A stretch of 64,000 bases of DNA from Lactiplantibacillus paraplantarum (GCF_003641145.1 NZ_CP032745.1:1-64000), one strand, 5' to 3'. Shown: positions 1 through 9,504, counted from the stretch's first letter. The notes: generated by a model not told the origin, from the letters alone. Numbers and translations: made by a program.

Positions 1-9
1 TAGTTAAAG

Positions 10-49
10 CAGATTAAGTTACCCCAGTGGGCGGCTTAATCTGTTTTTT
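10..49 (+). terminator. Rho-independent terminator
   Basis: A 9-bp stem (CAGATTAAG at 10-18, CTTAATCTG at 35-43) is followed by a run of six T. It probably ends transcription of a gene lying before the window. Confidence 0.75.
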
Positions 50-129
50 GTTTGATTAAGCCTAAAGGGAGAAGTGCTTCATGTTTGTTGAAACCTGTTA
101 AGCTAATCCCAATTAAAAATTAAATAAAC

Positions 130-159
130 AAAAAATCCCCGTGGGGTCTAGGCCACGGG
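130..159 (-). terminator. Minus-strand terminator, probably of a small RNA
   Basis: On the minus strand CCCGTGG and CCACGGG form a stem followed by a T-run (the A-run at 130-135 on the plus strand). No ORF is seen on the minus strand between here and about 340, so the transcript it ends is probably a non-coding RNA. I found no convincing promoter for it. The rest of 50-349 holds nothing else I can name. Confidence 0.5.
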
Positions 160-349
160 AACTCTGTAACCATTACGATTGAGTTAATTGTACTCGTGCC
201 AGTTACGTTTGGCAAGAATGCAGTTTGATGAATTTGACCGCCCTAAGAGCCAAGTTGGGGTTTAAATACCAAGTAGCCACGTTAACTGGAGCGATTGCTT
301 AAAAATCTAGTGTTTGAACGTTTAATTTTAATACATAAAAATGATGACT

Positions 350-373
350 AAGAACGCTACGGCGTTCTTTTTT
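350..373 (+). terminator. Rho-independent terminator before the primase gene
   Basis: AAGAACGC and GCGTTCTT form an 8-bp stem with a 4-base loop, followed by T-rich sequence. It lies directly upstream of the primase ribosome binding site, so it may act as an attenuator of that gene or close a leader transcript. Confidence 0.65.
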
Positions 374-390
374 AGTAGGGGGTGACCAGC

Positions 391-1919
391 ATGGTAGCGA
401 TGGAAACAGCACAACAAGCGATTGATTTGATTCTGCATCAAGGGTTACGGGAAACTAAAGCCCGGCATAGTAACGTCTTGAAGTTAGAAAAAACGGTTCC
501 GGGGCAACAAAATAAGCAAGGTGCGATTGCCATGTATCGCAGTAAAGCCCAAATGGCGAAAAGCTGGGGGACGATTTATACCTCCAAAGAAGCCGTCTAT
601 GATAATTATGCGACCAGCACGCATTGGACGCCCAATGTTTTTAACTACCTCACCTATACAGACACGGCTAAGCATTATGTAAAAGGGCTAAGGAACAAAA
701 TTTAAGTCAGCTCAATACGTTAGTGGTTGACGTTGACTACGGTGATGCTGAGGAGCGCAAGCAAAGTTTGCCGAGGTTTGGGACACGGCTATGTTGACGT
801 ACAGTTTATGCCAACGTTAATTTTGGCGACCCAAAGGGCTATCATATCTACTATGTCTTTGATAAGCCGGTTTTTGTGCGCCGGCATGCTAATGGAAAAT
901 TGCCGGCAGTACGTGCGGCTAAAGCTATTGCTAAGTCGTTAAAGCAATACTACGCGCAAAAATTACCAGCGGTCGATGTGACTTGCAACAGCTTTGGTAT
1001 TTTCAGAGTCCCGCGGCCAGACAATATTGAATACTTTGAGCCTAAAATGACGGTTGACTTCCAAGCTTTAATGACTTGGAGTATTAATTTTGCGAATGAC
1101 CAGCACCAAATTAAGCTCCAAAATACTCAACGGTCTTTTTATGCTCGGCGGACTAGTCGCCAGATTGACCAACCTTGGTTTCAAGCCTTAATTAACCAAA
1201 CGGACATTGATCAAAACGTGGGCTATGGTCGGCACAATACCATCTTCACACTGGCTTTAGCTTGCTATGCCTCAAATGTCTCGCAAGCCCAGTGCTTTGA
1301 TATTTTGGACGAATTTAACAGCAATCTTAACCACCCGCTGGCGACACAGCACGTTCAAAAAGTAATTAATGATGCTTATTCAGGTCAGTTCCATGCGGCC
1401 AGCCGTGAATATGTGAATGCGTTGCTAGAAACTTGGGTTCCCGATGCTGACAGGCGGGTTTATTTGCAGCGTTCACAAACAACCTGGTATAAGTATGCGA
1501 AGCCGCGTTCAGAACGCGTTAACAGTCACGTTCATGAATGGCAAGCTGATTTGTTGGCCTATTTTAACAAAACCATTTCTCAGGACAATAATTGGTTTAC
1601 CAAAACATCTTTACGTCACATTTCTAAAGGATTAAATATTTGCTTAGGTAGTCTAACCAAGGCCCTGAAAGATCTAATTGATCAAGGCTTAGTTTATCGT
1701 GAAAAAGGCAGTGGTCGGCAAGCAACGAAGTTTGCGACTCGTAGTAGTTTGTTACAACATGCGATGAGGTTACAACGCCAACAGCGATTAAACTATTGGC
1801 TAACGGTGGCTCGGTTATTAGAACCCTCAGAAGAACTAGTGGCACTACAACAATTGAGTCTTGATGATCGCCAAGATCATTACCGCAATGCCCAATTGAG
1901 CTTGCTAGATACGGGTTAA
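391..1919 (+). pseudogene. Plasmid primase (PriCT-like C-terminal domain), frameshifted
   Basis: The N-terminal part reads from ATG 391 (AGGGGG ribosome site about 9 bases before) in one frame and stops at 703. From 699 the protein continues in another frame (LVVDVDYGDAEER) to a TGA at 795, then reads open to 1919 with a stretch KGYHIYYVFDKPVFV typical of archaeo-eukaryotic-type plasmid primases, and a C-terminal winged-helix-like segment (residues 230-290 of the 876-1919 part). An intact protein of about 505 residues can be rebuilt by adding one base at each of four short homopolymers between 696 and 835. The intact protein would prime plasmid or transferred-strand synthesis. Either the gene is decayed or the region carries sequencing indels. 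Family assignment is by motif impression. Confidence 0.65.
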
Positions 1920-2006
1920 AATTTAGTGTTCTAAAATGCCATTACGTATTTATAGTTCTGCACAAGGGTTTCTTGGTTGGGGACTGAATAGGTATGCTGG
2001 GCGTTA

Positions 2007-2049
2007 GCTGGGCTAGACTAGGGTGTTGTTTAGTTATTAGTCGTCCCGT
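2007..2049. repeat. 43-bp structured element, copy 1
   Basis: This segment matches 18371-18413 at 36 of 43 positions, starting with GGGCTAGACTAGGGTGTT and ending with CGTCCCGT. GGCTAG can pair with TTAGTC (with G-U pairs), enclosed by GGG/CCC. The 1920-2237 gap also holds a palindrome CCGCCTAGGCGG followed by GTTTT at 2112-2127, a possible weak terminator. Confidence 0.55.
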
Positions 2050-2237
2050 CGCCTCCAAACCGTTTAGAACTAGCTCCTCACGTGAGACGCATGATCGCGA
2101 TTTAAGCTACTCCGCCTAGGCGGGTTTTAAGCCGGGAATATTCGGCCAATACTAGTTAAGGCTGGTGAGTAGTGTTGCTCGCTTTTGATGAGCAGTAGTT
2201 AAGCTAACTGTAAATCGAAAGTGAGAGGGGTTTGGTT

Positions 2238-4871
2238 ATGACAACGTTTTTTCAGTGGTTAGTGGTACTAGCGTCCGGTTATCAAGTGCCCGAAGCATTG
2301 CTTAATAATAACCAATTAGGAGATAAGATTCTTAATTGGGGCGGCAGTTCTTTAGGAGAGCAGGGTGATGGAGTTGTTAAGTTTTATCTATCATGGCATG
2401 CTGTCTTGCACACGGATATTTTAGCGGTTCAGAAGATTATTGGGACGGTCAATGAGTGGATCTTATTAGGCCTGTATCACACGGCTCAGGCTTTAGAGAG
2501 TGTGTTCATGGCGATTTTAAAACTGTTTGGCTTTTTTGCTAATTTTAATGTTGGTGAGATGGGGACCCTTTATAAGACCATCGTATTATTAGGATTTGCG
2601 CTTTTAACTGTTGGGTTAGGTTACTTGCTGGTTGAGAATATTTTTCGGGCTAAGACGAAACTACATGAAGTGATTACGAACTTGGTGGTGGTGATTGCAA
2701 TCTTAGTAATGTTGCCGTTTGGGACTAACTTGTTTAGTCAATTCGTGACGGCCGGTGCCCAAGATATTGTTGGTAATAATGGCAGTGGTGTAACCAGCAT
2801 TGCGGTCCAACCGGTTCAGAATAATATTGTCGATTCAGTAGCCCTAGCCAAAAAAGGGTTTGACGTTAATCCGGCGAAATTAGATGGTCAAATGGCCAAA
2901 TATAACGGGATTAATGCGGACAACATTGGTTATTTGGACCTTTCAGAAGTTATTGCGTCGGATAATTTGAAAACGAATGCGATTCCTAAGGGTGTTGATA
3001 ATGTCTTTAAGCATCGGGTAAAAATGGGGGCGGAAACGAATCAATATACGGTTGAGGACGCTACCTTGCCAAGTAAGCAAAGTCAGTTACCCAAGGCTTT
3101 TGAGTCGGTTTATCCACGTTATACTGGCCATTTCGTTATCGCCGATTTACAACTCTTATTGCTTGCTTGTATGTTTGGGTTAATTGCTTTTCGAGTTGGC
3201 AAATCTTGGTTTGAAATTTTGATGCTCAATGCCTCAGCGCCGCTGATGGGGTTTCAAGATTTACGTACCAATCAACGGTTAAAAGAAGTCATGCAAGCAA
3301 TCCAAGGCTCGTTTATCGGGATATTCGCTGAAATGATTGGCTTACGGCTGTTTCTAATTGCCTTAGATTATCTGGGGTCAGCCGATAATCCGGGCGTGGC
3401 TTTTCTAAAACAATATCCAAATTCGGCGTTGCCGATTGGTTTTTTCTTAGTACTTATGTATCTGTCTTGTTTTGTGGCGTTTATGTCCGGAGTTAGTCTG
3501 ATTGAACGTTGGACGGGGGTACCTCAGTCCAAAAATGGCACCGCATTAGGTGCTCTGATGGGTCTCGGACTGGGTCTAACTGGAGTTAAGGCAGGGGCTA
3601 AAGGCGTTAAGGCTGGAGTTAAGGGAATTAGCATGGCCCGGGAAGGCATGAAAGGGTCTTATCAGAAAATGGTTGATGGTTTGACTGGTGAGGCTTCCGC
3701 TCTGCCTGATCCAACTAAAGCGACACAAGCTAAAGACCAGCAACAGACGAATCCAACCACTGGTCAGCCAACAATGGATCGCGCCGATCAGGGTGATCAA
3801 CCAAAAAGCAATCAGCAACCAACCAACGAAGAAACGGAGACGAGTGCCGAGGCTGGTAAATCCGTAAAGGCCGATCCGTCTTCTCAAGCTGACCCTGATA
3901 GCACCAAGACTGCAACGGGCGATGGTTCTGGTAAGGAAGTGCCACCGATGCCTGACCCAACTGTAAAGGCTGATCAGGAACCAGATAAGGATTCAGATGA
4001 GAAATTGCCAGATCCGACAGCTGGTGTCACGACTGACAAAAACATTAATCAAAAACCAGCGAAAGCAATCGGCGCCAATGCTAATGGTAACTTACCTGAT
4101 CCGACAACTGAGGAAGCCCCAACCGATGAGGCTGGTACGGCAACTGCTAAAGAAACTGAGGCTAGTCCGGAGGGAACTTTGCCAGATCCGACAGCTGGTG
4201 TCACTACTGACAAAGGAACTAATCAAGGGCCAGCTAAAGCAACCGACACCAATGTTAACGGGACCTTACCTGATCCGACAACTGAGGAAGCCCCAACCGA
4301 TAAGGCTGGTACGGCAACTGCTAAAGAGACTGAGGCTAGTCTTGAGGGAACCATATCAAACCCAACTGTAGAGGGGACTGTTCCTAGCAATTATGATCAA
4401 CAATTTGATCAGGGTGCACCGACAGTTGGGGCAGAGTTTAATTCAGCGGATCGTCCAGAAGGCTTAACCCGTGAAGATGGTGCTAGCGAGCCAATGTCAC
4501 GACCAGCACATGGTGATCAAGCAAACAAAGGCGTTATTCCGGAAGGTGTCATTTCGGACTATGAGGAGGATGAGCGAGAGGTCTTTGAGCGTCCCGTTGA
4601 TGATCAACCTGAATGGCCGGTTGATGATCAACCCGGGTCGGTGAATGATGCCGCTCCAGTTGACCGTACCACTACACAGCCGCAAAGCTCGCACGAGGTA
4701 AAGTCAGCATCAGGTAGGCAACCGGTAATGGCCAGTGGGCCCAAGCGTTCAGCGGGTAAGACCTTAACCAAGGCTGGTACAGTGTTAACGACTGTTGCCC
4801 GTGAACAGGGTGGGGATAAGCAAAGTATGGTTAACTTACCCGAAATTAAGATTGATGACTCGATTTACTAG
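2238..4871 (+). CDS. VirB6/TrsL-like polytopic membrane protein with repetitive proline-rich tail
   Basis: First gene of the transfer operon. ATG 2238 is preceded by GAGAGGGG at good spacing; a TTG six bases upstream is possible. Hydrophobic segments lie near residues 110-135, 145-165, 300-320, 355-380 and 395-415, in the manner of VirB6-like channel proteins of Gram-positive transfer systems. After a glycine-rich stretch (about 430-455) the protein becomes hydrophilic and Pro/Thr/Asp/Glu-rich for over 400 residues. A unit of 58 residues starting LPDPTAGVTTDK is repeated in tandem (nucleotides 4005-4178 and 4179-4352). The tail is probably cytoplasmic or wall-facing and may contact other channel components. 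The role is inferred from topology and operon position, not from a clear signature. Confidence 0.6.
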   Translation: MTTFFQWLVVLASGYQVPEALLNNNQLGDKILNWGGSSLGEQGDGVVKFYLSWHAVLHTDILAVQKIIGTVNEWILLGLYHTAQALESVFMAILKLFGFFANFNVGEMGTLYKTIVLLGFALLTVGLGYLLVENIFRAKTKLHEVITNLVVVIAILVMLPFGTNLFSQFVTAGAQDIVGNNGSGVTSIAVQPVQNNIVDSVALAKKGFDVNPAKLDGQMAKYNGINADNIGYLDLSEVIASDNLKTNAIPKGVDNVFKHRVKMGAETNQYTVEDATLPSKQSQLPKAFESVYPRYTGHFVIADLQLLLLACMFGLIAFRVGKSWFEILMLNASAPLMGFQDLRTNQRLKEVMQAIQGSFIGIFAEMIGLRLFLIALDYLGSADNPGVAFLKQYPNSALPIGFFLVLMYLSCFVAFMSGVSLIERWTGVPQSKNGTALGALMGLGLGLTGVKAGAKGVKAGVKGISMAREGMKGSYQKMVDGLTGEASALPDPTKATQAKDQQQTNPTTGQPTMDRADQGDQPKSNQQPTNEETETSAEAGKSVKADPSSQADPDSTKTATGDGSGKEVPPMPDPTVKADQEPDKDSDEKLPDPTAGVTTDKNINQKPAKAIGANANGNLPDPTTEEAPTDEAGTATAKETEASPEGTLPDPTAGVTTDKGTNQGPAKATDTNVNGTLPDPTTEEAPTDKAGTATAKETEASLEGTISNPTVEGTVPSNYDQQFDQGAPTVGAEFNSADRPEGLTREDGASEPMSRPAHGDQANKGVIPEGVISDYEEDEREVFERPVDDQPEWPVDDQPGSVNDAAPVDRTTTQPQSSHEVKSASGRQPVMASGPKRSAGKTLTKAGTVLTTVAREQGGDKQSMVNLPEIKIDDSIY
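4179..4352 (+). repeat. Second copy of a 174-bp in-frame tandem repeat
   Basis: Encodes the second 58-residue LPDPT-containing unit of the VirB6-like protein; the first copy is 4005-4178. The period is a multiple of three, so copy-number change keeps the frame. Confidence 0.8.
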
Positions 4872-4985
4872 GGTTGCAATTATCAGAGGAAGGACGTATT
4901 ATAACAATTGTTAATGGCTTACCGGCTATTAATGGTGGTAGGTAACCTACCTCGCAAACAAATCAACCTGTATTCAACTAGGCTA

Positions 4986-5005
4986 GTGATGGTGAGTACC
5001 ATCAC
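4986..5005. promoter_or_regulatory. Perfect 8-bp inverted repeat
   Basis: GTGATGGT and ACCATCAC flank a GAGT loop. It lies between the VirB6-like gene and a terminator, next to another near-palindrome GGTAGGTAACCTACC at 4937-4951. It may be an operator or part of a leader structure. Confidence 0.4.
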
Positions 5006-5015
5006 GGTCTTGGTT

Positions 5016-5047
5016 AGCGCGTCCCTTACCGGGGGCGCGCTTTTTTT
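5016..5047 (+). terminator. Internal terminator within transfer operon I
   Basis: AGCGCG/CGCGCT plus an inner CCC/GGG stem is followed by seven T. It separates the VirB6-like gene from the DUF5592-type gene and would reduce read-through. Confidence 0.75.
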
Positions 5048-5135
5048 GTGCGCTTATTTGGGTCGTCAAGGTAGTAGTGCACCCATGATCAAAGCACTAG
5101 GTAAGCTAAGGCTATTCAAGAAAGGAGCGAGGTTG

Positions 5136-5519
5136 ATGAATCAGAATAATATGCCCAATGTCGGGGTGACGCCGGACGTGAAGGCCCGTATGAAGGTCTT
5201 CTTGTTTTACGTCGCCGATATTGTCTTAGTGCTCGTTTGGTGTGGGGTGGCGATGATTATCGCTAACTTAGTGTTTCCAGACAGTCGAGCTGGGATTAAT
5301 TGGCTGTTTCAAGGAATTAATCTGGTTTTTGCGGTTTGGTTAGTCATCACACCGTATCACAACCCAGGTAAGAAAAATTACCAGTTAGTGATTAATGATC
5401 TGCTAATGGGTGGTCACTATTACCACAGCTATTCGTATTACGAGTTTGATTCACTCAGTGCGTTATTAACGATTGGAGGGTTAAAACAAAATGCGCAAAA
5501 CAAGCAACGGCGCGGTTAA
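5136..5519 (+). CDS. Small conjugation membrane protein (DUF5592-type)
   Basis: A 127-residue protein with two adjacent hydrophobic segments (about residues 22-45 and 55-75) followed by a soluble C-terminus. It sits immediately before TrsD and TrsE, the position of the small PrgI/VirB3-like protein in Gram-positive type IV secretion operons. ATG 5136 is chosen because AAAGGAG lies about nine bases before it. The frame is open further upstream, but that extension would cross the strong terminator at 5016-5047. The end overlaps the TrsD start by 29 bases. DUF5592 is my best recollection of the family name. Confidence 0.65.
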   Translation: MNQNNMPNVGVTPDVKARMKVFLFYVADIVLVLVWCGVAMIIANLVFPDSRAGINWLFQGINLVFAVWLVITPYHNPGKKNYQLVINDLLMGGHYYHSYSYYEFDSLSALLTIGGLKQNAQNKQRRG

Positions 5520-6150
5520 ACCGATTACCCCGTTAGGGCAGGCGCGCCAAGTTGAGCAAGCCCAAGTGAAACCGAGTAAACAATTTAAAAAATGGCGCAG
5601 TGTGGAACAACTGCTTGGTTACAAAGGCTTTACCAATGATGACCACCACTATTTAGTTTTGGCGCATGATTGGGGCTACGCCGAAATTTGCCGGATTCCC
5701 GGGGTAGGACTAACGGCACTGCCAGATAATATGTTAAGTCAACCGACACAAGAGTTTACCGAATTTTTACAACGTTATGATCCTGATTGGAGCTTTATTG
5801 CGACCCAATTTCCAGCGACCACCGCGCAACAACAGCTGAGTTTGAACCATGATTATTTAAAAGTTGAACAAGCCCTAGTCAATTGTCATGACGATCAACA
5901 ACGGCAAATGTTAACGACGCGGTTACGGTATATCAATGAAAGCTTACAAATTGCGACGGCGGTTGAGAAAACCTTGAAAAGCCAAGAATATTTAGCCTTG
6001 ATTTTTGGGGACACCCCAGCGGAGTTGACCGAACGAGTGGCGACGTTGTTTCAACGACAAGGCCATTATTTGCGGTTTGAACCGTTAGGCTTGGATCGAA
6101 AAATTAAGTTTTTATACAGTCTCAATAATATGAACGACAAGAAAATATAA
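5491..6150 (+). CDS. trsD: TrsD-like conjugal transfer protein
   Basis: A 219-residue soluble protein without membrane segments, located directly before the VirB4-type ATPase. In staphylococcal pGO1-type and lactobacillar transfer regions this place is held by TrsD/TraD, which resembles the N-terminal part of VirB4 and is thought to cooperate with it. Visible features are a basic N-terminus, a segment ICRIPGVGLTALPD around residue 68, and a helical region around 110-165. Its start overlaps the end of the preceding gene, implying coupled translation. No catalytic motif is visible. Identity rests on position and general resemblance. Confidence 0.7.
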   Translation: MRKTSNGAVKPITPLGQARQVEQAQVKPSKQFKKWRSVEQLLGYKGFTNDDHHYLVLAHDWGYAEICRIPGVGLTALPDNMLSQPTQEFTEFLQRYDPDWSFIATQFPATTAQQQLSLNHDYLKVEQALVNCHDDQQRQMLTTRLRYINESLQIATAVEKTLKSQEYLALIFGDTPAELTERVATLFQRQGHYLRFEPLGLDRKIKFLYSLNNMNDKKI

Positions 6151-6166
6151 AGGAGGCCTGGAGGCC

Positions 6167-8119
6167 ATGTTAACTAGACGTAGAGTTAAACAATTACAAG
6201 CCGCGGGCTATGATTTGGCACTGTTAGCGCATACCCAGCCGCAGGGAAATGTGGATACGACTTTAGATAGTCACCTCGTCTTTGGCGGCAGTTGTGTGGC
6301 GTGCTTGCACGTTTTTAAGTTTCCCAAAGAACGCTTAGCCTATTTTTGGTTACGCAAGTTTATGAAATATGATTTTACGGTGACGTCGATTAGTTTAGGT
6401 ACTGAGGATCAACGAAAGATTCGCAAAGCCTTACAAAAATCAGTGGCGGAAACCAGCTCACAGGCCCGCGATCTAAATGCCAAGCCGATTGCGCGTATGG
6501 AAGCCGACGAGGCCAATCAAAAACAAGCCGCGTTGTTGCGGGATTTGTTACACGCTGAAAAGATGAAGCGGTTAAGCATTCGTGTCTTTGTCTATGCCGA
6601 TAATGAAACCCAATTGCGGCAACGGCTAACCAAGATTACTGATGATATGCCCGATGATTTTGGGGTGCGGGTTTTCTATGGTGAACAAGAAGCAGAGTTT
6701 AGAAGCTTATATGTGCCGGCCGAAAAGCAAAGTTTATTGGATAATCACCGGCAAGGCACGCCAGTAGCTGCGAGTGTCATTGGTCATGGGTTTCCGTTCA
6801 ATCATATCGAACTTGATGATCCCCACGGGGTGTACTTGGGTTGTTCGAAGACCCAAGGAAAAATCATGCTGGATCCCTTTTATGTCGGGCAAAACCGCTT
6901 AACTTCGTTTTTCATGGAAGCGGGACGCCCTGGTTCTGGTAAATCCGTGTTAGCTAAAATGTTGAATGACATCGCCTTTGCCCGCGGGGGTTTTACCCGG
7001 ACTTTTGATGTCGCTAACGAGTACGCTAAGCAATGTCGCTCCCAAGGGGGGCTTGTGATTTCACTAGACGGCAGTGAGAATCGAATTAACCCGTTTGAAA
7101 TTTTTCCAACGGCCACGACGAAAGACGGCCAAGCGATTGATGAAATTGGGTCGTTTAATCACCATATCGAAAAGATCAGTAGTATGGCTTGTTTACAGAA
7201 TCTGGACTTGACCAATGATGATCGGATTCGGTTGCAAAATCTCACCACAGAATTTTATATCATGCAAAAGATGTGGGTGGCCAATCCTTCTGAAAATCGC
7301 AATAAATTGTACGCGATTGGGTTACCCCATGATCAATACCCGACTTTAGGGGAATTTGTGGTCTATTTACGGCAAGTTCAAGATAATTATCAAATTACGC
7401 GGCGGCCGGACGTTGAAATTACATCAATTAACCGGATTGTGAACACCTTTGAGAATATGATGACGAAAGACGGTGACATTTTCAATGGTATTACCACAAT
7501 TCCAGATTTTTCTAAGATTAAAGCGGTGGTCTTTGATTGTTCAGGTTTGAAAAATAATGGTTCAGCGACCTTTAACGCGCAAGTCTATTCAGCTTTGAGT
7601 TTATTATCGGCTGACATTATCAATAACGGGAAAAAGTATCGCACCCTGTATAACAACCACGCAGTGGCGTTAGAAGATGTGCCCTACTACTGGTTGAATA
7701 TTGATGAATTTCAGAATTACGCCAAGCCAGAGTTTGCGGAAGGGGTGGCCTGGTTGACGAACCTGATGGAAGAAATGCGGAAGAATTTTTGCGGCTTGAA
7801 CCTAGTGATGCCAACGATCAAGGAAATGTTGGGTGATAGCAAAAGTATCGTGCCGAGTGAGCGGTATCAAAAGTATGATACGGCGATGAAAAAGATGTTT
7901 GGGTTATTTACTTATCCCATTTTCTTTCGGTTGACCGCTGATGATTTACCCCGGTTACAACAAGCTTTTGGTAAAGCAATCACACCGGAAGAACTGGCCA
8001 CGGTGGCCCAGTTAGGTGAGCATGAATGTTTTATGCACATTGAAGGCAATGGCAACTATGTCTTTACGGTGCAGGCTTCACCAGCCATGCTAGATCGTTA
8101 TGATGGCGGGGTGGGCTAA
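6167..8119 (+). CDS. trsE: TrsE/VirB4-type conjugation ATPase
   Basis: A 650-residue ATPase that powers the type IV secretion channel from the cytoplasmic side. Walker A GRPGSGKSVLAK lies near residue 250 and the Walker B-type segment YYWLNIDEFQNY near 507. The N-terminal 240 residues form the VirB4-specific domain. A strong ribosome site AAAGGAGG lies 17 bases after the trsD stop. It forms a tight operon with trsD and the following small genes (2-base gap to the next start). Length is normal for the family and all key motifs are intact. Confidence 0.9.
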   Translation: MLTRRRVKQLQAAGYDLALLAHTQPQGNVDTTLDSHLVFGGSCVACLHVFKFPKERLAYFWLRKFMKYDFTVTSISLGTEDQRKIRKALQKSVAETSSQARDLNAKPIARMEADEANQKQAALLRDLLHAEKMKRLSIRVFVYADNETQLRQRLTKITDDMPDDFGVRVFYGEQEAEFRSLYVPAEKQSLLDNHRQGTPVAASVIGHGFPFNHIELDDPHGVYLGCSKTQGKIMLDPFYVGQNRLTSFFMEAGRPGSGKSVLAKMLNDIAFARGGFTRTFDVANEYAKQCRSQGGLVISLDGSENRINPFEIFPTATTKDGQAIDEIGSFNHHIEKISSMACLQNLDLTNDDRIRLQNLTTEFYIMQKMWVANPSENRNKLYAIGLPHDQYPTLGEFVVYLRQVQDNYQITRRPDVEITSINRIVNTFENMMTKDGDIFNGITTIPDFSKIKAVVFDCSGLKNNGSATFNAQVYSALSLLSADIINNGKKYRTLYNNHAVALEDVPYYWLNIDEFQNYAKPEFAEGVAWLTNLMEEMRKNFCGLNLVMPTIKEMLGDSKSIVPSERYQKYDTAMKKMFGLFTYPIFFRLTADDLPRLQQAFGKAITPEELATVAQLGEHECFMHIEGNGNYVFTVQASPAMLDRYDGGVG

Positions 8120-8121
8120 AT

Positions 8122-8328
8122 ATGAAAAGGCAACCCAAGTCAGACAAGCCAACCCGGGCGCAACGCAAGGCGTTACGGCAACAGGCCCGGCAAGCCCGGA
8201 TTGTGGAACTGAAACGGTTAAGTCAAACCCAAAACCCGCTGCAAATTCAGGATAAGTTAATTTTACCAATAGGGTTAATTTTTGCATTGGTGGTGGTGAT
8301 TTTGGTAATGAGGTGGTGGCTCGGATAA
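8122..8328 (+). CDS. Small transfer-operon membrane protein
   Basis: A 68-residue protein with a strongly basic N-terminal half (many Arg, Lys and Gln) and one membrane helix at about residues 48-66 (LILPIGLIFALVVVILVM). It starts two bases after trsE and ends directly against the hydrolase gene, so it is surely co-transcribed. Small proteins of this type occur at the TrsF position in Gram-positive transfer operons. I see no motif that gives a function. Confidence 0.7.
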   Translation: MKRQPKSDKPTRAQRKALRQQARQARIVELKRLSQTQNPLQIQDKLILPIGLIFALVVVILVMRWWLG

Positions 8329-9492
8329 ATGCAAAAGAAAGTTATTATGGCCAGTCTAGGTTTGGGCGTGCCACTCCTCTTGATCAGCTGTCTGTTACTA
8401 CTCATTACATTTATTGCCAGTAGTGATGATGACAATGATTGTGCGGTGACCACTGAGACTAGCAGTAATGTGGTGACCAGCGCTGATATGAATAAGAATG
8501 CTAAGACGATTTATCAGTTCTTACGGACGAACAAAGATGTTAAAGCGACCCCACAAGCTGCAGCCGGCATTTTGGGTGTTTGGCAGTTTGAGTCACAATT
8601 AAATCCGAGCGTTAAGAATACGGGCGGTTCGGGGGCTACGGGCCTCGCCCAGTGGATGAGTAATCGCTACGATAACCTCATGAGCTTTGCGGCTAAAAAT
8701 AATAAAAAATGGAACTTCTTAGATGCCCAATTGAATTTTATGGTCTACGAGATGGCGCATAGCTATCAAGGTGCGAAACATATTTTTAAGGAAACCAGCG
8801 CGCACCAAGCCGCGTATGATTGGTTGATGGAATATGAGGGTATGCGCAATAATCCCGAGCAGTGGTTCTTGGAGAAGGGACCGTCAGGGCAACTAGGGCG
8901 GTATCCATTAGCGGATCATTGGCTGGCCAAATTAGGTGATACTGATCCGGGCACGAGTGATGGGTTAGCGACCGCTAGTGATGACACAACTGGGAGTAGT
9001 TGTGACGCGACTAGTGAGAATGATGGTGATATTCTCAAAACAGCCAAGGGTTGGTTAGGGTATTTCTATTATGTCCAGACGCACCCGAGTTCAGATTTGG
9101 GGAAAGACTTAAAGAATCCTAATAAATCCGGTGGTACCGACTGTTCAGGATTTGTGTGGCTCGTGCTAAATAAAGCGGGTTATAAAGTGCCCGCTAATAT
9201 GGGCTGGTTTACTGGCACGATGGCGAGCGATGCCACTGGGCCGCACCATTATTTGAAAGCCATTGATAAAAATGAAGCGAAAGCGGGCGATATTGTGATT
9301 GTGAACCAGGGTGAAGGTAGTGGAAATAACGGCCATACGGCCATTCTAACGGAAGACTGGCATGGCAATCGGACCCGGATTATCGAATCTGGGGGTACTG
9401 GTAAAAGCATTAATATTGCGCAGTTTGGGACGGCGTTTAGTAGTCTCTTATCGGGCGAGACCACGTTTGCCCGGGCGATCAAAGCGAAGTAA
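8329..9492 (+). CDS. TrsG-like bifunctional cell-wall hydrolase
   Basis: A 387-residue wall hydrolase expected to open peptidoglycan for the transfer channel, as VirB1 and TrsG/TcpG proteins do. An N-terminal membrane anchor (about residues 8-30) is followed by a phage tail-tip lysozyme-like domain (about 50-205; AAGILGVWQFESQLNP, SGATGLAQW with the probable catalytic Glu in FESQ). After a Ser/Thr/Asp-rich linker comes an NlpC/P60-like peptidase domain (about 230-385) with catalytic Cys in GGTDCSGFVW and His in NGHTAIL. Both catalytic regions look intact. The start ATG follows the preceding stop without a gap. Confidence 0.88.
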   Translation: MQKKVIMASLGLGVPLLLISCLLLLITFIASSDDDNDCAVTTETSSNVVTSADMNKNAKTIYQFLRTNKDVKATPQAAAGILGVWQFESQLNPSVKNTGGSGATGLAQWMSNRYDNLMSFAAKNNKKWNFLDAQLNFMVYEMAHSYQGAKHIFKETSAHQAAYDWLMEYEGMRNNPEQWFLEKGPSGQLGRYPLADHWLAKLGDTDPGTSDGLATASDDTTGSSCDATSENDGDILKTAKGWLGYFYYVQTHPSSDLGKDLKNPNKSGGTDCSGFVWLVLNKAGYKVPANMGWFTGTMASDATGPHHYLKAIDKNEAKAGDIVIVNQGEGSGNNGHTAILTEDWHGNRTRIIESGGTGKSINIAQFGTAFSSLLSGETTFARAIKAK

Positions 9493-9504
9493 AGGAGTTA
9501 GGAT

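Noticed and set aside
727..942. Separate 71-codon ORF in the primase region
   Set aside because: It is a frame produced by the missing bases; only its segment MPTLILAT belongs to the rebuilt primase.
4908..5135. Upstream extension of the DUF5592-type reading frame
   Set aside because: It crosses a strong terminator and a palindrome; a good ribosome site supports ATG 5136.
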